Shown here: positions 1-10,708 of the stretch, piece after piece
How the letters are laid out: every line of letters begins with the position of its first letter
Numbering within the stretch: position 1 is the stretch's first letter
NCBI RefSeq assembly: GCF_025370935.1
Contig: NC_133492.1
Span: forward strand, 17,956,501-18,020,500
Source of the DNA: Choristoneura fumiferana
Lineage: Eukaryota > Arthropoda > Insecta > Lepidoptera > Tortricidae
Direction: 5' to 3'
DNA: 64,000 bases
Position numbers and translations under genes: made by a program
The notes under the pieces: generated by a model
What the model saw: only the letters and a program-made list of their open reading frames with translations
Told to the model about the DNA's origin: nothing
Databases searched by the model: none

Positions 1-544
1 TTTAAGGACTAGTAAAATAAAATCCGAAATAATAAACTAAACACCGAGAACACGGGACTCTAAAAACTTGTGTGTATCTGAAAATCCTAACAGTAGCCAT
101 CCGTGTCGCACTCTGCAACAATCTTCCCTACACGGTATCCCTAAAAAATCCCAAATATACCTACATTTACATGAAGGAGTTATGAAGCTCTCTGTATTCC
201 ATTTATTAAATTACTTTAGGTACTTGCATGAATAAGCAAGTGTTTTTCGCTTTGACGAAAAGTTTTGTTGTTGTGTATGAAATATTTGCCAGGATTCTGT
301 TTGGAAAATATTTTCGTTTTTTTCCACGGTTCGGACGAGTGTTTTTGGTTAATTGTCAAGGATTGTTGCTACTTTTTTTATTTATTGTAAAATATTAATA
401 TACACATTTTATCATAAGAAGTATTTCGTCAAATTGCAAAACAATTTGTTGGCGAACCAAACACTCATTTTAACAATATTGTGCACAATAGTTACAGTAC
501 ATTACATTATAAAAAACTAACAATTTTTTATCTATAATCATATT
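1..544. other. AT-rich sequence, nothing recognised
   Basis: No coding frame, splice-flanked exon or recognised repeat is seen. Runs of A and T are common. Confidence 0.5.
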
Positions 545-549
545 TCATC

Positions 550-619
550 TTGGCCTATATACGTCCCAATTTGTAAGGCACAGGCCTCCTCTCAGGATGA
601 GAGGGCTTGGGCCATAGTT
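550..619 (-). repeat. SINE 3' fragment (RTE-tailed SINE)
   Basis: The plus strand reads tatatacgtccca then caggcctcctctcag and gagggcttgggccatag, the reverse of the SINE body seen at full length at 34764-35020. Only the tail-proximal part is present. Confidence 0.65.
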
Positions 620-663
620 TATACAAATAATATATTTTGAACATGAAACCACCTCACTCATAT

Positions 664-926
664 TAAACGATATTGTAACGGATAACTCACGTCTTAAACC
701 GAGTTTAGCTAGTTCATAGCCCTTCTTCTCAGGAGCACGCGACTCGGCGGCTGCCGCAACACGCACACTACGCGCCACCAGAGCAGAGCAGAGCGGTGGC
801 GCGTAGTGTGCGTGTTGCGGCAGCCGCCGAGTCGCGTGCTCCTGAGAAGAAGGGCTACGAAATAGCCCGAAACATGTCGAGCTAAACTCGGTTTAAGACG
901 TGAGTTATCCGTTACAATATCGTTTA
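664..926. repeat. 263-bp foldback (palindromic) element
   Basis: The left arm 664-780 and right arm 795-926 are near-perfect reverse complements around a short loop (gagcagagcagag). The right arm has about 16 extra bases around gcccgaaacatgtcg that the left arm lacks. Related sequence is at 30512-30670. No coding frame is meaningful here. It is probably a MITE or foldback transposon; superfamily not identified. Confidence 0.85.
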
Positions 927-1101
927 ATACAAATAATATAGTTTTATGCAACGTTAATAGCCCACATTGTAGTTTTCGGGGATTCCTTAGAATATTATGT
1001 GTAATCCGGAAATAATCCCGGATTTTAAAATTTAATACGAGTATTAGATCAAGATCAACACAAGCAAAGCCGTGGGTAAAGGCTAGTAATAAGTAAACGA
1101 A

Positions 1102-1150
1102 TATCATCATCATACTTAATATCAGCTGTAGGACGTCCACTGTTGGAGAT
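1102..1150 (-). mobile_element. RTE-clade LINE 3' tail fragment
   Basis: Read on the minus strand this gives cagtggacgtcc, cagctgat and a gatgatgat tail, the same 3' end as the RTE fragments at 52292-52985 and 51921-51994. Confidence 0.6.
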
Positions 1151-1252
1151 TCCCCAGTTGCTAATTTTCGCCACGCTTGGCTAGGTTTTCGAGCGATTTA
1201 TACCTAGAATAAAAGGTTGCCAAGACGCCAAGAAAACGCTGAGAAATTCAAC

Positions 1253-1512
1253 AGCAACAATTTATTGAATCAGGCGTTACTTTCCGGAGGTCCATATCAA
1301 TGAACTAAAAGAATTTCCTTGCTCACCCGCGACCGCAATAACTCTAGTCAGAGTCTAACAACTAGTACCATGGTGTACGGTTGTGTCACTCTGAAGATGA
1401 GCTCTCTTTGAGTTCGAAACGCGTCAATGTAGTGTGGTGATGGTGATAGATGGGTTTGTGTGATTTGTGTGTGTTCTTACAGTGTGGAAACAGAGGGCTG
1501 CATGAAACATTT
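1253..1512. repeat. Foldback family F, copy 1
   Basis: It begins with the family end module (gaatcaggcgttac, then ttgctcacccgcgacc) and switches at about 1335 to the core in opposite orientation (gtctaacaact, gagttcgaaacgcgtc, gttcttacagtgtgg). The closing end module is missing. Other copies are at 34393-34668, 50828-51015 and 56083-56320. Confidence 0.7.
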
Positions 1513-1617
1513 TTAAACGTTCCAAGCGGAAATAGCTATCATCATGAGCATGCTTAGTGAGAGGGAGTTTGAGGTATACCTGGGTAACGCCAAAAGCCGC
1601 AAGAGAAAACTCAATAA

Positions 1618-2690
1618 TGCCTGCCACAGGGCTCTGTACTTGCCCCGACTCTTTTCAATCTATATATCCACGACTTACCACCGACTGAGGCCACCAAATT
1701 ATTTATGCTGATGATATAGCACTTGTATTTCAAGGTAGAGACTTCAAGTCTGGCGAGGAAGTTTATCATCCGACTTATCAAGGTCAATGAATATTTTAGT
1801 TCCTGGCGTCTGATACCAAGCCCAAGCAAGACAGAAGTGGCGTGCTTCCACCTTAATAACCGTATGGCAAACTACCAACCAGCTGTCTCTTTCAAAGGGG
1901 AATTACTTAAGTACAATCCCTGCCCAAAATACCTTGGAGTGACACTGGATAGGACTCTGACGTACAAGGAGCACCTCCAAAAGGTATCCTTGAAGGTTGC
2001 CTCACGGAACAACATCCTCCATAAACTCGTGGCACTACCTGGGGTGCCTCCGCTGATTGCCTGCGACGTCAGCTGCAGCGCTCGTCTTTTCGGCAGCCGA
2101 ATACTGTGCTCCGGTATGGCTTGAGAGTGCGCACGTAAAAAAAGTGGACATCTAAGCTTTGAATAGGCCATGCGATGTGTCTCGGGCACAATCAAGTCTA
2201 CTCCCCTCCACTGGCTCCCAGTTCTCAATATTTAGGCCACATCTCCGTAGGATGCAAGCGCTAAAAAGAGAAGCGGAAAAAATACAGGCGGACAGTCTCT
2301 GCCTGTTGACCAGCCTTTCTGTCACCCTCCACCCCAACGGCTTAAATCTCGGCACCAAGCTTGTGTAACAGCCCAAGGCCGGGGTTTGACATCAAACAGA
2401 GGTGGAAGGACGAGTGGAATGCACAAACTACTGGGAGGCCCTGTCAAACATAGACTCCTACGGTTAAATGGTGATGGTGATCAATCTAAGGCAAACTCTG
2501 GTGCCGCTTAAACAGACTGCGAACAGGACACACGCTGTCACTACTTTCGGTACAAGTGGGGTTGGCGACTCGGCCCTCAGCGAATGCGGCGAGTAGACTG
2601 AAACTATGGTGTCAATTGTAGCAGCGCGAGTCCTTCTACACTCATACTCGGGCTCCCCTAGGAGATCTGTACAATCTGACACCTGACTTA
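1618..2690 (+). mobile_element. Decayed Jockey-type LINE, RT C-terminal half
   Basis: Reverse transcriptase motifs can be followed across frameshifts. QGSVLAPTLFNLYIHDLP lies near 1622-1676, the catalytic YADDIALVFQG at about 1707-1739, and KYLGVTLDRTLTYKEHL near 1927-1977. SAAEYCAPVWLESAHVKKVD lies near 2090-2150, and LNRLRTGHTLSLL near 2509-2550. The order and motifs match the RT and C-terminal region of Jockey-group non-LTR retrotransposons (established family features). At least two frameshifts and a stop make it a pseudogene. The 5' half is absent. Confidence 0.85.
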
Positions 2691-2691
2691 T

Positions 2692-2798
2692 GTCATGACC
2701 ACGGCCACTGCAATGTGGTCGATACGACGAGGTAAATATTATTCGTGTGTGTTAGCGTAACACAAGTCCCGCTTGTGGTATTTTGCCTATAGTCTTAA
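2692..2798 (+). repeat. Repeat R4 (possible LINE 3' UTR)
   Basis: It shares tgaccacggc, acgtcgaggtaaatatta-like, taagtcccg and tatggtattttg-like blocks with 42792-42892 and 59694-59795. This copy is the most diverged and directly follows the Jockey-type LINE, so it may be that element's 3' UTR (inference). Confidence 0.65.
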
Positions 2799-2799
2799 G

Positions 2800-3104
2800 G
2801 CAACTCTCGTGATTAAGTGTTTCATATTTAAAGGGCACGACACACGACAGCGCTCTACACTGCCATGTCGGAGCCCCTCGTGACGCCCAGTAAACTAATG
2901 ATCTGGAAATTTCGGCGCTTAATAGAGCTAACTGGCTTGAAGGGGTGTACTTACGGGAGATAGGGGGTCAAATTAGGCTAAATTTATGGTGCGAGCGATC
3001 GCGTAAAAACAGGCCCGTTGTGATATCGATCAAAATTGGATTATGTAACTTTGGGGAGTGGATGTCAATGACATCTAAGTCAGTAGAGATTGTCAATATA
3101 GTCA
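2800..3104. other. No recognised feature
   Basis: Mixed-composition sequence without recognised motifs. Confidence 0.4.
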
Positions 3105-3206
3105 TACTGGCTGTTTCCTGCGATTTCGTCTGCTTTCCGGGGTAAAAATGAGCCTTTCCCGAGTATCAAACTATCATCATAACAAATTTCATTTAAATCG
3201 GTTCAA
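3105..3206 (+). repeat. Insect interspersed repeat ('ggtaaaaa-gcct' type)
   Basis: The order is ttcctgcgatttcgtctgc, ggggtaaaaatgagcc, gagtatcaaactatc, then caaatttcatttaaatcgg. This matches a repeat type common in moths. A shorter related copy lies at 34075-34165. Confidence 0.55.
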
Positions 3207-3325
3207 AAGTCAAAAGTCAAAAGTATTTATTTGCCAGAATACAGTACAGGGAGGTCTTACATTGTATATTGTGTTCAGAGGTTTATGCTTCAAAAGGCAG
3301 TTGCTGTCGCATTTGCGTCAATAAA
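3207..3325 (-). mobile_element. LINE 3' end, (TTTGAC)n-tailed
   Basis: The plus strand reads caaaagtcaaaagtattta, then ccagaatacagtacagg and aggtcttacattgtat. A close copy lies at 53618-53785. The short tandem CAAAAGT units look like a LINE tail on the minus strand. Confidence 0.6.
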
Positions 3326-3329
3326 GAAA

Positions 3330-3936
3330 AGTATTATGCATAATTTTAACTGATTTAGAAAATAAAAAGCGGGTAGGTAGATTAAGCGATTCAGAGCTTA
3401 ATTAATATAGTTTCCCAAAATGTCCTTATTAATTTGTTTCTTTGTTACCAAGTACTGTCAAATTTTGACAGTAAAGTAGGAATTAAATTGCTAGCAATAT
3501 TACGCAAATCATAATCAAAAATGAAAATTGCAATTTTTAACACTGATCATAAATATAAAATGTGAAAATGGAAGCCAAGTATAAAGTGCGTGGCAAAAAA
3601 AAGAGATCTAAATCGATGCCAAGTTCTAAATGAAGAGCACGATACCTAGCTATAAGTTTTGGGACTTCTCACAGGAACTTCACAAAATTCTGACATTTCA
3701 ATTAATGTGCCAGGTGTAAAAGGTTAGAGAATTCAATGTAAATTTAATACACAATCCAAAACTTTATTTGAATCATATTTAATATTCCACGTGTGAAAGA
3801 TTTCCACGAAACCAAAACTAATTTAAAGCATCCCTGAACAAAATGAGATAAATCTGCGTGTAAGGTCAATCTGTTAAATGTTAAGTCCACGCGAAATTTG
3901 TATTTGTAGAGATATCTCCTCGTGCCTCTGAACCTT
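3330..3936. other. No recognised feature
   Basis: AT-rich single-copy-looking sequence; nothing supported. Confidence 0.4.
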
Positions 3937-3937
3937 C

Positions 3938-4065
3938 AGGGCTACTACGAAACTCGAAACTCTATGTTCGTGTCGTGCGGTCTCTCTGACACTTATACTA
4001 TTTAATACGAGAGCGAGAGGGACGGTACGATACGAACTTCGAGTTTCGAGTTTCGTAGTAGCCCT
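3938..4065. repeat. 128-bp foldback MITE (family FB1)
   Basis: The left end agggctactacgaaactcga and the right end (reverse complement agggctactacgaaactcga) are inverted repeats around a core containing atttaatacgagagcgagag. A second copy, split by a SINE, is at 15007-15346. Confidence 0.85.
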
Positions 4066-4214
4066 GCTTGTTGTCCTTCGAGATCTTAACCTATCATCTC
4101 GCCCACATAGTTATAGCTCAGTATGGAAATTAAGGCCGGACACAAACTTACGATTAACTACAAAAAAATTAGGATAATAATAAATTGAAATTACTTATAT
4201 CCAACCTCCAACGG

Positions 4215-4540
4215 TACTTTTTCGACCTGGCCACTTGCCACGGCCGACTATAAAAAAAAATCGAGCTGGTCACGGCCAAGGAGCTTTTATACAAAACTGG
4301 AGGTTGAACGCCGAACGATGAAGTTTGACCTTTATTACTTATTTTTATATTCCATCTCTTTCTTTTACATTTCACGAATGACTTCCATCTCTTTTTTAAC
4401 CTAACTAAAGAAAGAGATGGAATATGTTCGCGACGTAATAAAGATCAAATTTCTTGTTTCAAACGGATGTTCGGCGTTCAACCTGGAGTGTTTTATATAA
4501 GCTCCTTGGTCACGACGTGCATCTAGATGGCCATGCCGAA
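4215..4540. repeat. ~320-bp imperfect foldback element
   Basis: The left arm (ggtcacggccaaggagc, gaggttgaacgccgaac, tattccatctctttc) is mirrored by the right arm (gaaagagatggaatat, gttcggcgttcaacc, gctccttggtcacgac), folding near 4400. No coding content. Confidence 0.75.
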
Positions 4541-4559
4541 ACGTGAAAAAAGTGTCATT

Positions 4560-6055
4560 GACGTAACTCAATTATTTACGACTCCGTGCCTAATCGAAAA
4601 ATTAAAAAAAAAAATACTTTCCACCCTAGAGATAAAAATGCAATTTTCCACCCGGCTATCTACCCATGAAAATTAAACTTTCCGAACAGGAGGGATGAAA
4701 AATAACTAAGTAGTTAAGTAGGTACGAGTACATTTAGTTTTAGGGCCCTGGACGGGCATGGCCAAATATAAACACTTATTTTCTAATGCAATAAATAGAT
4801 GGCGAAATTTCTTCTTCTTCTTCTCTTCTCTTTTAAGATATGGCTTTTCTGTTCTTATTAATAGGACAATTTCACCAGTGTCAAGGTAAACTCTCTTTGA
4901 GAGGGACGTTGTACGGTGATTGTAGTTTTTCCAACTTGATAGTAAAATTCCAGAAACCACGTGGAGACAACTTGCGCATTAAAAAATGCCAGACACGAGA
5001 GCAATATAGAATTTTGTGATCACTGTTCACTGTTAAGGTTAATCGCCGCATAAAACACTATCAAAATTATACTTTAAATAGCCAAAGAAACAGAAATAGC
5101 AAAATTAGAGATAACTATACTATACTATTACTTTAGAGATAATTCATGAGCTGGCGTGTCTGGTGTGAACATTTCCACTATGATGACATAGATTTTAAAA
5201 CTTAATGGATAGCTGTTATTGGCCTTTTATGATGTAACCATGTTGTATGTTCCTTGTATCACATTTATGGCTGTTGTTATCCTGAATATAAATAAATAAA
5301 TAAATTAGATATTGTCTACATCCGCCATGTTCGAATGCTACAAATCGAATCCGATGACGAAATTTACAATCTTCTGTGAACTGGCATTTTAAAACTGACA
5401 GGCGTATGAACACTATTGGAATACCACTGCTACTATACTGCTCTCTCTTCTATCTTGATGCCAAGTTAAAAGGACTTGTCAACTACATCAATGTTTTACA
5501 TCACACCAAAATATTTTTAAAAACAATCTACAACAGTTCTCCCTTTTTGAAATTCAACAGAAAAACTTTGTAGCAACCGACTCGTCGACTTTAAAAGCTG
5601 ACTGCTACACTTAAAGTCTCCAGTGCATAATTTTCCTAAGAGGAACTAAAAACCAAATCAGATGCCAAGGGTCCGAATCGTGCTTTGATCTCGTCCCGAG
5701 AGGCACCCACTGAATTTCTCCACTAACCCTTTGTTTTGCTGAATAGTGCGCGACCAAGGTTTGGAACGGTGGTCGTTTAGAGGCTCTTTGTTTTTGATTG
5801 CGGTCTGTGGTGTAGACGGCCAGTGGGCTGCATTGAGGCTAAACTGTCTCACGCTTGCCATTTGTTAAGTGCAGAGTTGCTTTTAAATTCAGAATTTAGT
5901 TTATATGCATTTAAAAGCCCGGGATGGCAACTAGCTCTATCAATTGGCATTGCTATTAAATATTGTTTGGTAAATTTATTGCTTTTTTTTCAAATGTAGG
6001 CACTTATTTTGGTTAGACTAAGAGGCTGTTTGATTATTTGTGTGTATATGCGCAA
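4560..6055. other. Mostly unrecognised sequence
   Basis: It contains a TTC-rich run near 4811-4825 and a (TAAA)n stretch at 5287-5306 that may be a LINE tail. A 67-residue open frame on the minus strand (5658-5861) opens with an ATG in good context but has no recognised domain. Confidence 0.4.
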
Positions 6056-6059
6056 CATT

Positions 6060-6425
6060 ACGTGCAAAAAGCCTCCGGCTTTGTCACTTCAAAGTTCAAT
6101 ATCTCCAAAACGGCTGAACCGATTTTGATAACATTCCAATCGCCATTCCATTCCAACCGCATTCAAATCGTTCCACCCGTATTTAAGAACTACGGTGCCA
6201 CAGTTCTTAAATACAAGTGGACCAATTTTGTGTCTGTATGTTACAGTCGAGTTCTTAAACTTGTGAGCAAAATTTAGATCAAAAATATCTGAACACGACT
6301 CTATTGTTAACGGCGTAGAAGCGTGATCAGATATTTTTGATCAAATTTTTGCTCACAAGTTTATGAACTAGACTGTACACACAGACACACATAGCGGTCA
6401 AACTTATTAACACCACTCTTTTTGC
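6060..6425 (+). repeat. P1 interspersed repeat, interrupted by a MITE
   Basis: P1 signature blocks occur in order: ttgtcacttcaaagttcaat, aaaacggctgaaccgatttt, acggtgccacag, cacatagcggtcaaactta and ctctttttgcgtc. The block between the two tgtctgt/acagac parts is split by the element at 6244-6374. Other copies: 8205, 29845 (minus), 33325, 37184, 53355 and 57098. Confidence 0.85.
6244..6374. mobile_element. 131-bp MITE with TA target sites (mariner-like)
   Basis: The ends cagtcgagttcttaaacttg and (reverse complement) cagtctagttcataaacttg form TIRs of about 48 bp. TA dinucleotides at 6242-6243 and 6375-6376 flank it. It interrupts the P1 repeat, whose sequence resumes directly after the right TA. 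A TA target duplication is typical of Tc1/mariner MITEs. Confidence 0.85.
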
Positions 6426-6655
6426 GTCAAGGGTTAATAAATAGTTTTATTATATCAATTTAAATTATTATTTATGGAATTTATTTACGACATTTAATGA
6501 TTTGTATTAGCGATTTTGATAATTTAATGTGGCATGTTATTTTGAGCATTCATTTTTGATGGAAATATGCTTTTCTTTTTGATTGTAACTTAAACAAAAT
6601 CTTTTATTTCCGATGTTACACAGAATCAGGGTACAATAAACCTGTCATCTTACAC

Positions 6656-6945
6656 CAGACGTTTTCACACGGTGTGCCGCGTATACTTTCAGGTGTGTTT
6701 CGATTGCCGCGAAGTATGCTGCATTGAAATGATGAAAAGCTATTTTAATGAGAAAATGGTACGAAAACAACCGACGCGTGGCGTGTGCAATTCGCGTTGT
6801 CAGGTTGTTTTGTTATGGTAACGGAGCGGAAGAAATGGCGGAGCGGGTGGAAGTCCAACTCGCACTTGGCTATTTTTACTGGTGTGCCGTAAAACTTTGA
6901 TGAACGAAAAGAGTGCCGTTAAATCCAAAAGGTTGAAAACGCCTG
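6656..6945. mobile_element. 290-bp hAT-type MITE with 8-bp target duplication
   Basis: TIRs are CAGACGTTTTCA on the left and CAGGCGTTTTCA (reverse complement of the right end). The flanks TCTTACAC at 6648-6655 and 6946-6953 are a perfect 8-bp duplication. The CAG start, 8-bp duplication and internal ggtgtgccg words fit hAT non-autonomous elements. No transposase frame. Confidence 0.9.
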
Positions 6946-6953
6946 TCTTACAC

Positions 6954-7304
6954 ACATAATTTTTCCTTTCCGTTGTACGTTAAAGCGAATGAATTTTTGA
7001 CTCCACATTGTTCCAGTAAATAATTTTCTGAGGAGAAAGAGCTAATCTCGAGTTTGCTTAACCTTTTCGCATTCGCAAGGGTTCGAGCGATGTGCGGTTT
7101 CCAACAATGTTGGCACTCAGGCAACCTTGTTTACCTCTTATTACGGCCAATAAACTTGTTAACTGATTGGTTATACTCGTAACATAATCCGGATACAGGT
7201 GAACCCAAAAGTAAATGGATATTTAAACAAAGATGTATGATACTTAATGGGTAAAATTGTTATTCAAGGTCAAAGTAAAAAAAAAACTACTGATGAAACG
7301 TCGA
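6954..7304. other. No recognised feature
   Basis: Nothing beyond AT-rich sequence is seen. Confidence 0.4.
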
Positions 7305-7404
7305 CAGACCTATCCATTAGGTGGACTAACGATAGATGCAAGTGGTGGGTTTTAGGACCATTTTCAACAGTGAACGTCTTACAACTGATGATGATGATGA
7401 TGAT
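7305..7404 (+). mobile_element. RTE-clade LINE 3' end fragment
   Basis: The decayed frame aggtggactaacgatag (RWTND) is followed by caacagtgaacgtctta, caactgatgatgatgatg and the GATGAT tail, matching the 3' end of the RTE copies elsewhere in the window. Confidence 0.65.
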
Positions 7405-7930
7405 TCATTTATTTAAAATAGTAGGTATTACTCAGAGCGTTAACAATCAACAATTGAACAATCTCGTCTACACCACTACACTCCCCCTAAATTTCCAACT
7501 CGCTCGGAAATCAAAAAGCCATCACCAATAGCGCTCACTGAATCGGTAATCTTAAAACACCCCCTAGTAAAATTCACCTCTTTTTTATCAAATCCCTTCC
7601 AATCGGTTGGACGGATTCGTCTGGGAGCCCGACCGACGCACGCGCTCGCAGCCGATTGATTGCTGAATCGTGATTGATATTGCGGTCTTGCATATTTACC
7701 CCGACGTATGAAATGTCTCGCGGTAAGTGCTAGGGTTGGGGGATGGGATAATTTTCAATTTGGCCAAATACATAGGTGTTGCCGTTGCCACGTCCCTTAT
7801 TTACCTGAAATTCGTGTACTTAGATGCTTGCTTTGGAATTTACTAAGTTAATGGTGGCGGTATTGAGAAATTTTACTCTGTCAGATTTTAGTGACGCTCC
7901 TGGGTACAGTTTAAGTTGCTATTATTCTAG
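7405..7930. other. No recognised feature
   Basis: Single-copy-looking sequence with a moderately GC-rich patch at 7600-7740; no motif or frame supported. Confidence 0.4.
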
Positions 7931-7934
7931 AAAT

Positions 7935-8165
7935 ATTATCATCATCATTGTCATCGTTATTATCAGCTATAAAGACGTCCACCACTGTTGGGCATAAGCT
8001 TGCCCCACATACTTTCAGTTGGTTTGGAAGTGGCCTGCATCCACCGTGAACCTGCCGCTTTAACCAGGTCATCCATCCATCTCGTTGGTGGTCGTCCTTC
8101 CGCTTGCTGATCCACGGTCTCCATTCGAGATCTTTGGCCACAACAGCTATCTGTTCACCGTTCTT
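7935..8165 (-). mobile_element. RTE-clade LINE RT C-terminus and tail
   Basis: The minus strand encodes GRPPTRWMDDLVKAAGSRWM, then a frameshifted ESMW..LMPNSGG region that corresponds to the usual GEAYVQQWT end, then an ATC/GAT-rich tail. This is the conserved extreme C-terminus of RTE-type RT. Truncated and decayed. Confidence 0.8.
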
Positions 8166-8204
8166 ATCGCCTGCCCATTTGCCACTTTAACGAACTAATT
8201 CGTT

Positions 8205-8395
8205 TTTCTAACAAAAAGTTGGAAAACCCCCGACTTCTCCACTTCAAAGTTCAATATCTCAAAAACTAATTAAACATAGAACCATCGCTAGAAAACTTGC
8301 TTTCAAATAAAAAAACCGCTATCAAATCGGTCCACCCGTTTAAGAGCTACGGTACAGACAAACACCCCTCTTTTTGCGTCGGGGATTAAAAAACA
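8205..8395 (+). repeat. P1 interspersed repeat
   Basis: It carries ttggaaaacccccgact, cacttcaaagttcaatatct, atcggtccacccgtttaaga, and ends ctctttttgcgtcgggg. The (CAGA)n part is shortened to one unit. Confidence 0.85.
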
Positions 8396-8975
8396 ACGGT
8401 TCAAAGTTAGCATTAACTTAATGTATCATAGGTTGAAACGGCTTACAAGAACATTTCTCCAGGCTCCAGCTGAATTATTCCCGTTCGCTTTACTTAAATT
8501 CCTGTCAATGTCGATTTCTGAGAACTTCGACAAGCTTCTTTATCTCTCAAATACTTTCAGAATGAAATGTGAAATTTGTTTTCATTTCATACCTAAAACG
8601 ACAGCGGAATATTCATTCTTTTTGTTTCATTTCAAACAGAGATACGGCGAAGTGCGGGTTTCGTTGGAATATTTAATGGAGTATTTGTATGATGTCGCAT
8701 ATTTGAGTGGTTTGTTTAACGAAACCTTTACGTCGAATTTTCGGGCAGAAAATATCTTCATATTAATTTGACGATGTTGTAAAGGCTGACCAGGAATATA
8801 AAAAACCTCACGCGAGGGCAGCACTTCTACCACAGAATAACTAATAGTACTACCGTACTTCTACGTTTTATATTGCAACATAATTTACACTTACTATAAG
8901 ATACTAACAGTCATATTGACAACGGTGTCGGTGATGTTATTTTAAAGGAATATTTTCTAATCCCTTGGACTTTTT
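8396..8975. other. No recognised feature
   Basis: A 116-residue frame (8421-8771, plus) starts with ATG but is rich in F, L and Y as expected of translated AT-rich DNA. It has no recognised domain. Confidence 0.4.
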
Positions 8976-8980
8976 CTATG

Positions 8981-9475
8981 ACCAATACAAATACAAATAC
9001 AAAGACTCTTTATTGTACACCAGACATAGTAAGCGATACAGAAAACAGACACAGAGGAAAAAAAAATACAAGGTGAGCAATAGGCGGCCTTATCGCTTAA
9101 GAGCGATCTCTTCCAGGCAACCTTTTTTACAGAAAGAAGGAAGGACTAGTTTACAACAGGTGGTGCATCAAAAGTAGATCAGAAAATTTAAACTTAACAG
9201 CAATACATCTACGAATACATACATAATTATATCGTACATATAATATACGTCCAAAATAAATATAGGTAGTGAGATAAACAGCAACAAATAAATAAATAAA
9301 TATAATAATAAGGCTAATAATTACAAGATGACAGATAGTGCTCCTTAAGCATAGATTTAAATAGTGACAAGGACTTAGCGCGTCGTAAGTCAATCGGTAA
9401 GGAGTTCCACAACCGAATAGCCTCGACAGTATAAGAATATACATAGAATTTGGAGTTAGATAGAGGCAATACTTT
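8981..9475 (-). mobile_element. LINE 3' end: RT C-terminal tail plus 3' UTR
   Basis: On the minus strand an open frame from about 9471 to 9327 contains EAIRLWNSLPIDLRRAKSL followed by SLFKSMLKEHYL and a stop. This LWNSLP...LF...L pattern is the usual C-terminus of CR1/Jockey-group RTs. The 3' UTR contains ctggaagagatcgctcttaa and ends in tandem ttgta/tttgtattt units at 8981-9003. Related 3' UTR copies lie at 19760-19876 and 41527-41655. Clade not settled. Confidence 0.8.
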
Positions 9476-9479
9476 TATA

Positions 9480-10243
9480 CATTGTGAATTATTTTCCTTC
9501 CAAGTCTATTGATAATCTTCGGCATTTTATCGCACAAAAACACAAAATAACACTTTAAAATACCACGCGCAAACAACGTTAACTTTGACAGCAATAGACA
9601 GATGATATTTGAATTTAGTGTTACCAGTGCAAGAAATTAGTTCTATTAGTTTCCGCAATATGGCGAGGTTTTTTATAATTCTGGTCAGCCTTTACTGAAA
9701 TTTTACGCTTATTTAGTACTGGCATCATTGTTTTACCAGCTGGAAAACATGCTGCTTTGGTGGATGGGGACACAACTAAAAATCCTGTGGCATGCATTTT
9801 AGAATAAAAATGTCACTACTCGATAGTGTCACTATCAAATTAAATCAGTAAGCGCAAGGATTTAGCTGCCAATTAGTTTTCGGTCATTCTCCAGATTTTT
9901 AATGATTTGTGCTTCAGGTAAGGGGTCGCCTTTTCCCCAATAAAGTGCACAACTTTGGAAAATAAATGGCGGCCATTCGCTAGCTTTGTGCTTTCTGTCG
10001 TCTACATAAATTATGCGTCAATTTGGTGGATCAAAATAGACATGATAGTGAATAGACAGTGCACGAATTATAATGTCCGTTATATGCCATCCATAGCCAG
10101 ACTTCATAATGATTTGCAAAGCTCCACCTTCTGGTTTGGTACAATTGTGTGTTACTGTAGTGGCGATAGTTTTTTTTTAAATGTTTGTTAAAGCTTAAAA
10201 TGGTATTTGAACTGACATTTGTTAGCTCAACGTACAAGGTACG
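9480..10243. other. No recognised feature
   Basis: AT-rich, intron-like sequence; no repeat recognised. Confidence 0.4.
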
Positions 10244-10385
10244 GTCAAGGACTGTAATTCAGGGGCCACCATGGAACCATTTCACAGTAAACGTCATAGT
10301 GACATCCCATTAATTAACAAGAAATATTGTAATGACTTTTCCTTTAAAAAGGTTCCATGATGGCTCATAAATTAAAATCCTTGAC
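10244..10385. repeat. 142-bp foldback MITE
   Basis: The left arm gtcaaggactgtaattcagg...accatggaacc is mirrored by the right arm ggttccatgatgg...aatccttgac. It lies about 220 bp downstream of the host exon, inside the presumed first coding intron. Confidence 0.8.
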
Positions 10386-10608
10386 ACTTACCTGACCGGG
10401 CTAAATCCTTCTGTCTGAATCATTTGCATCCCTTGCATATTTTGTCGGTAGTTAAAAATTTCATCGCTTTTTCAAATATAAGGCTTAGAATAAATATAAC
10501 AAAAGATTCACGGATCACTCTCGTAGACTTGACTCTCCCAAATGAATTCATTTTTAGCAGGTAACTGGCATAACTTCTTTAAATACTCATAAGTTTTAAT
10601 CTTCTTAC

Positions 10609-10708
10609 CTCCACTGGATATAGAAGCAGTGGTGGCCACACAGAAGCAGTGCAGAAGCAGCGATAGCAGCATCTTGCTCGAAGCCACGCGTTTCACTCGC
10701 ACACTCAT
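10609..10708 (-). CDS. First coding exon of a secreted or membrane protein (host gene)
   Basis: The ATG at 10708-10706 (A at -3) opens 33 codons that end one base into a codon at 10609. There GGAG|GTAAGAAG forms a strong 5' splice site (GT at 10608-10607), so the intron is phase 1. The peptide has a basic start (RVKR within the first 8 residues), a hydrophobic stretch MLLSLLLHCFCVATTA at residues 13-28, and a small-residue region (SISSG) suited to signal peptidase cleavage. A signal-peptide exon followed by a phase-1 intron is typical of secreted and immunoglobulin-superfamily genes (family knowledge). The gene cannot be named from 33 residues. If unspliced, the frame continues to a stop at 10508. 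The next exon must lie to the left and none is evident down to position 1. Confidence 0.72.

Noticed and set aside
5658..5861. 67-residue minus-strand frame with good start context
   Set aside because: No signal peptide, domain or matching splice donor; may belong to an unrecognised repeat.
8421..8771. 116-residue ATG-initiated frame
   Set aside because: Composition is that of translated AT-rich DNA, with no recognised domain or splice sites.
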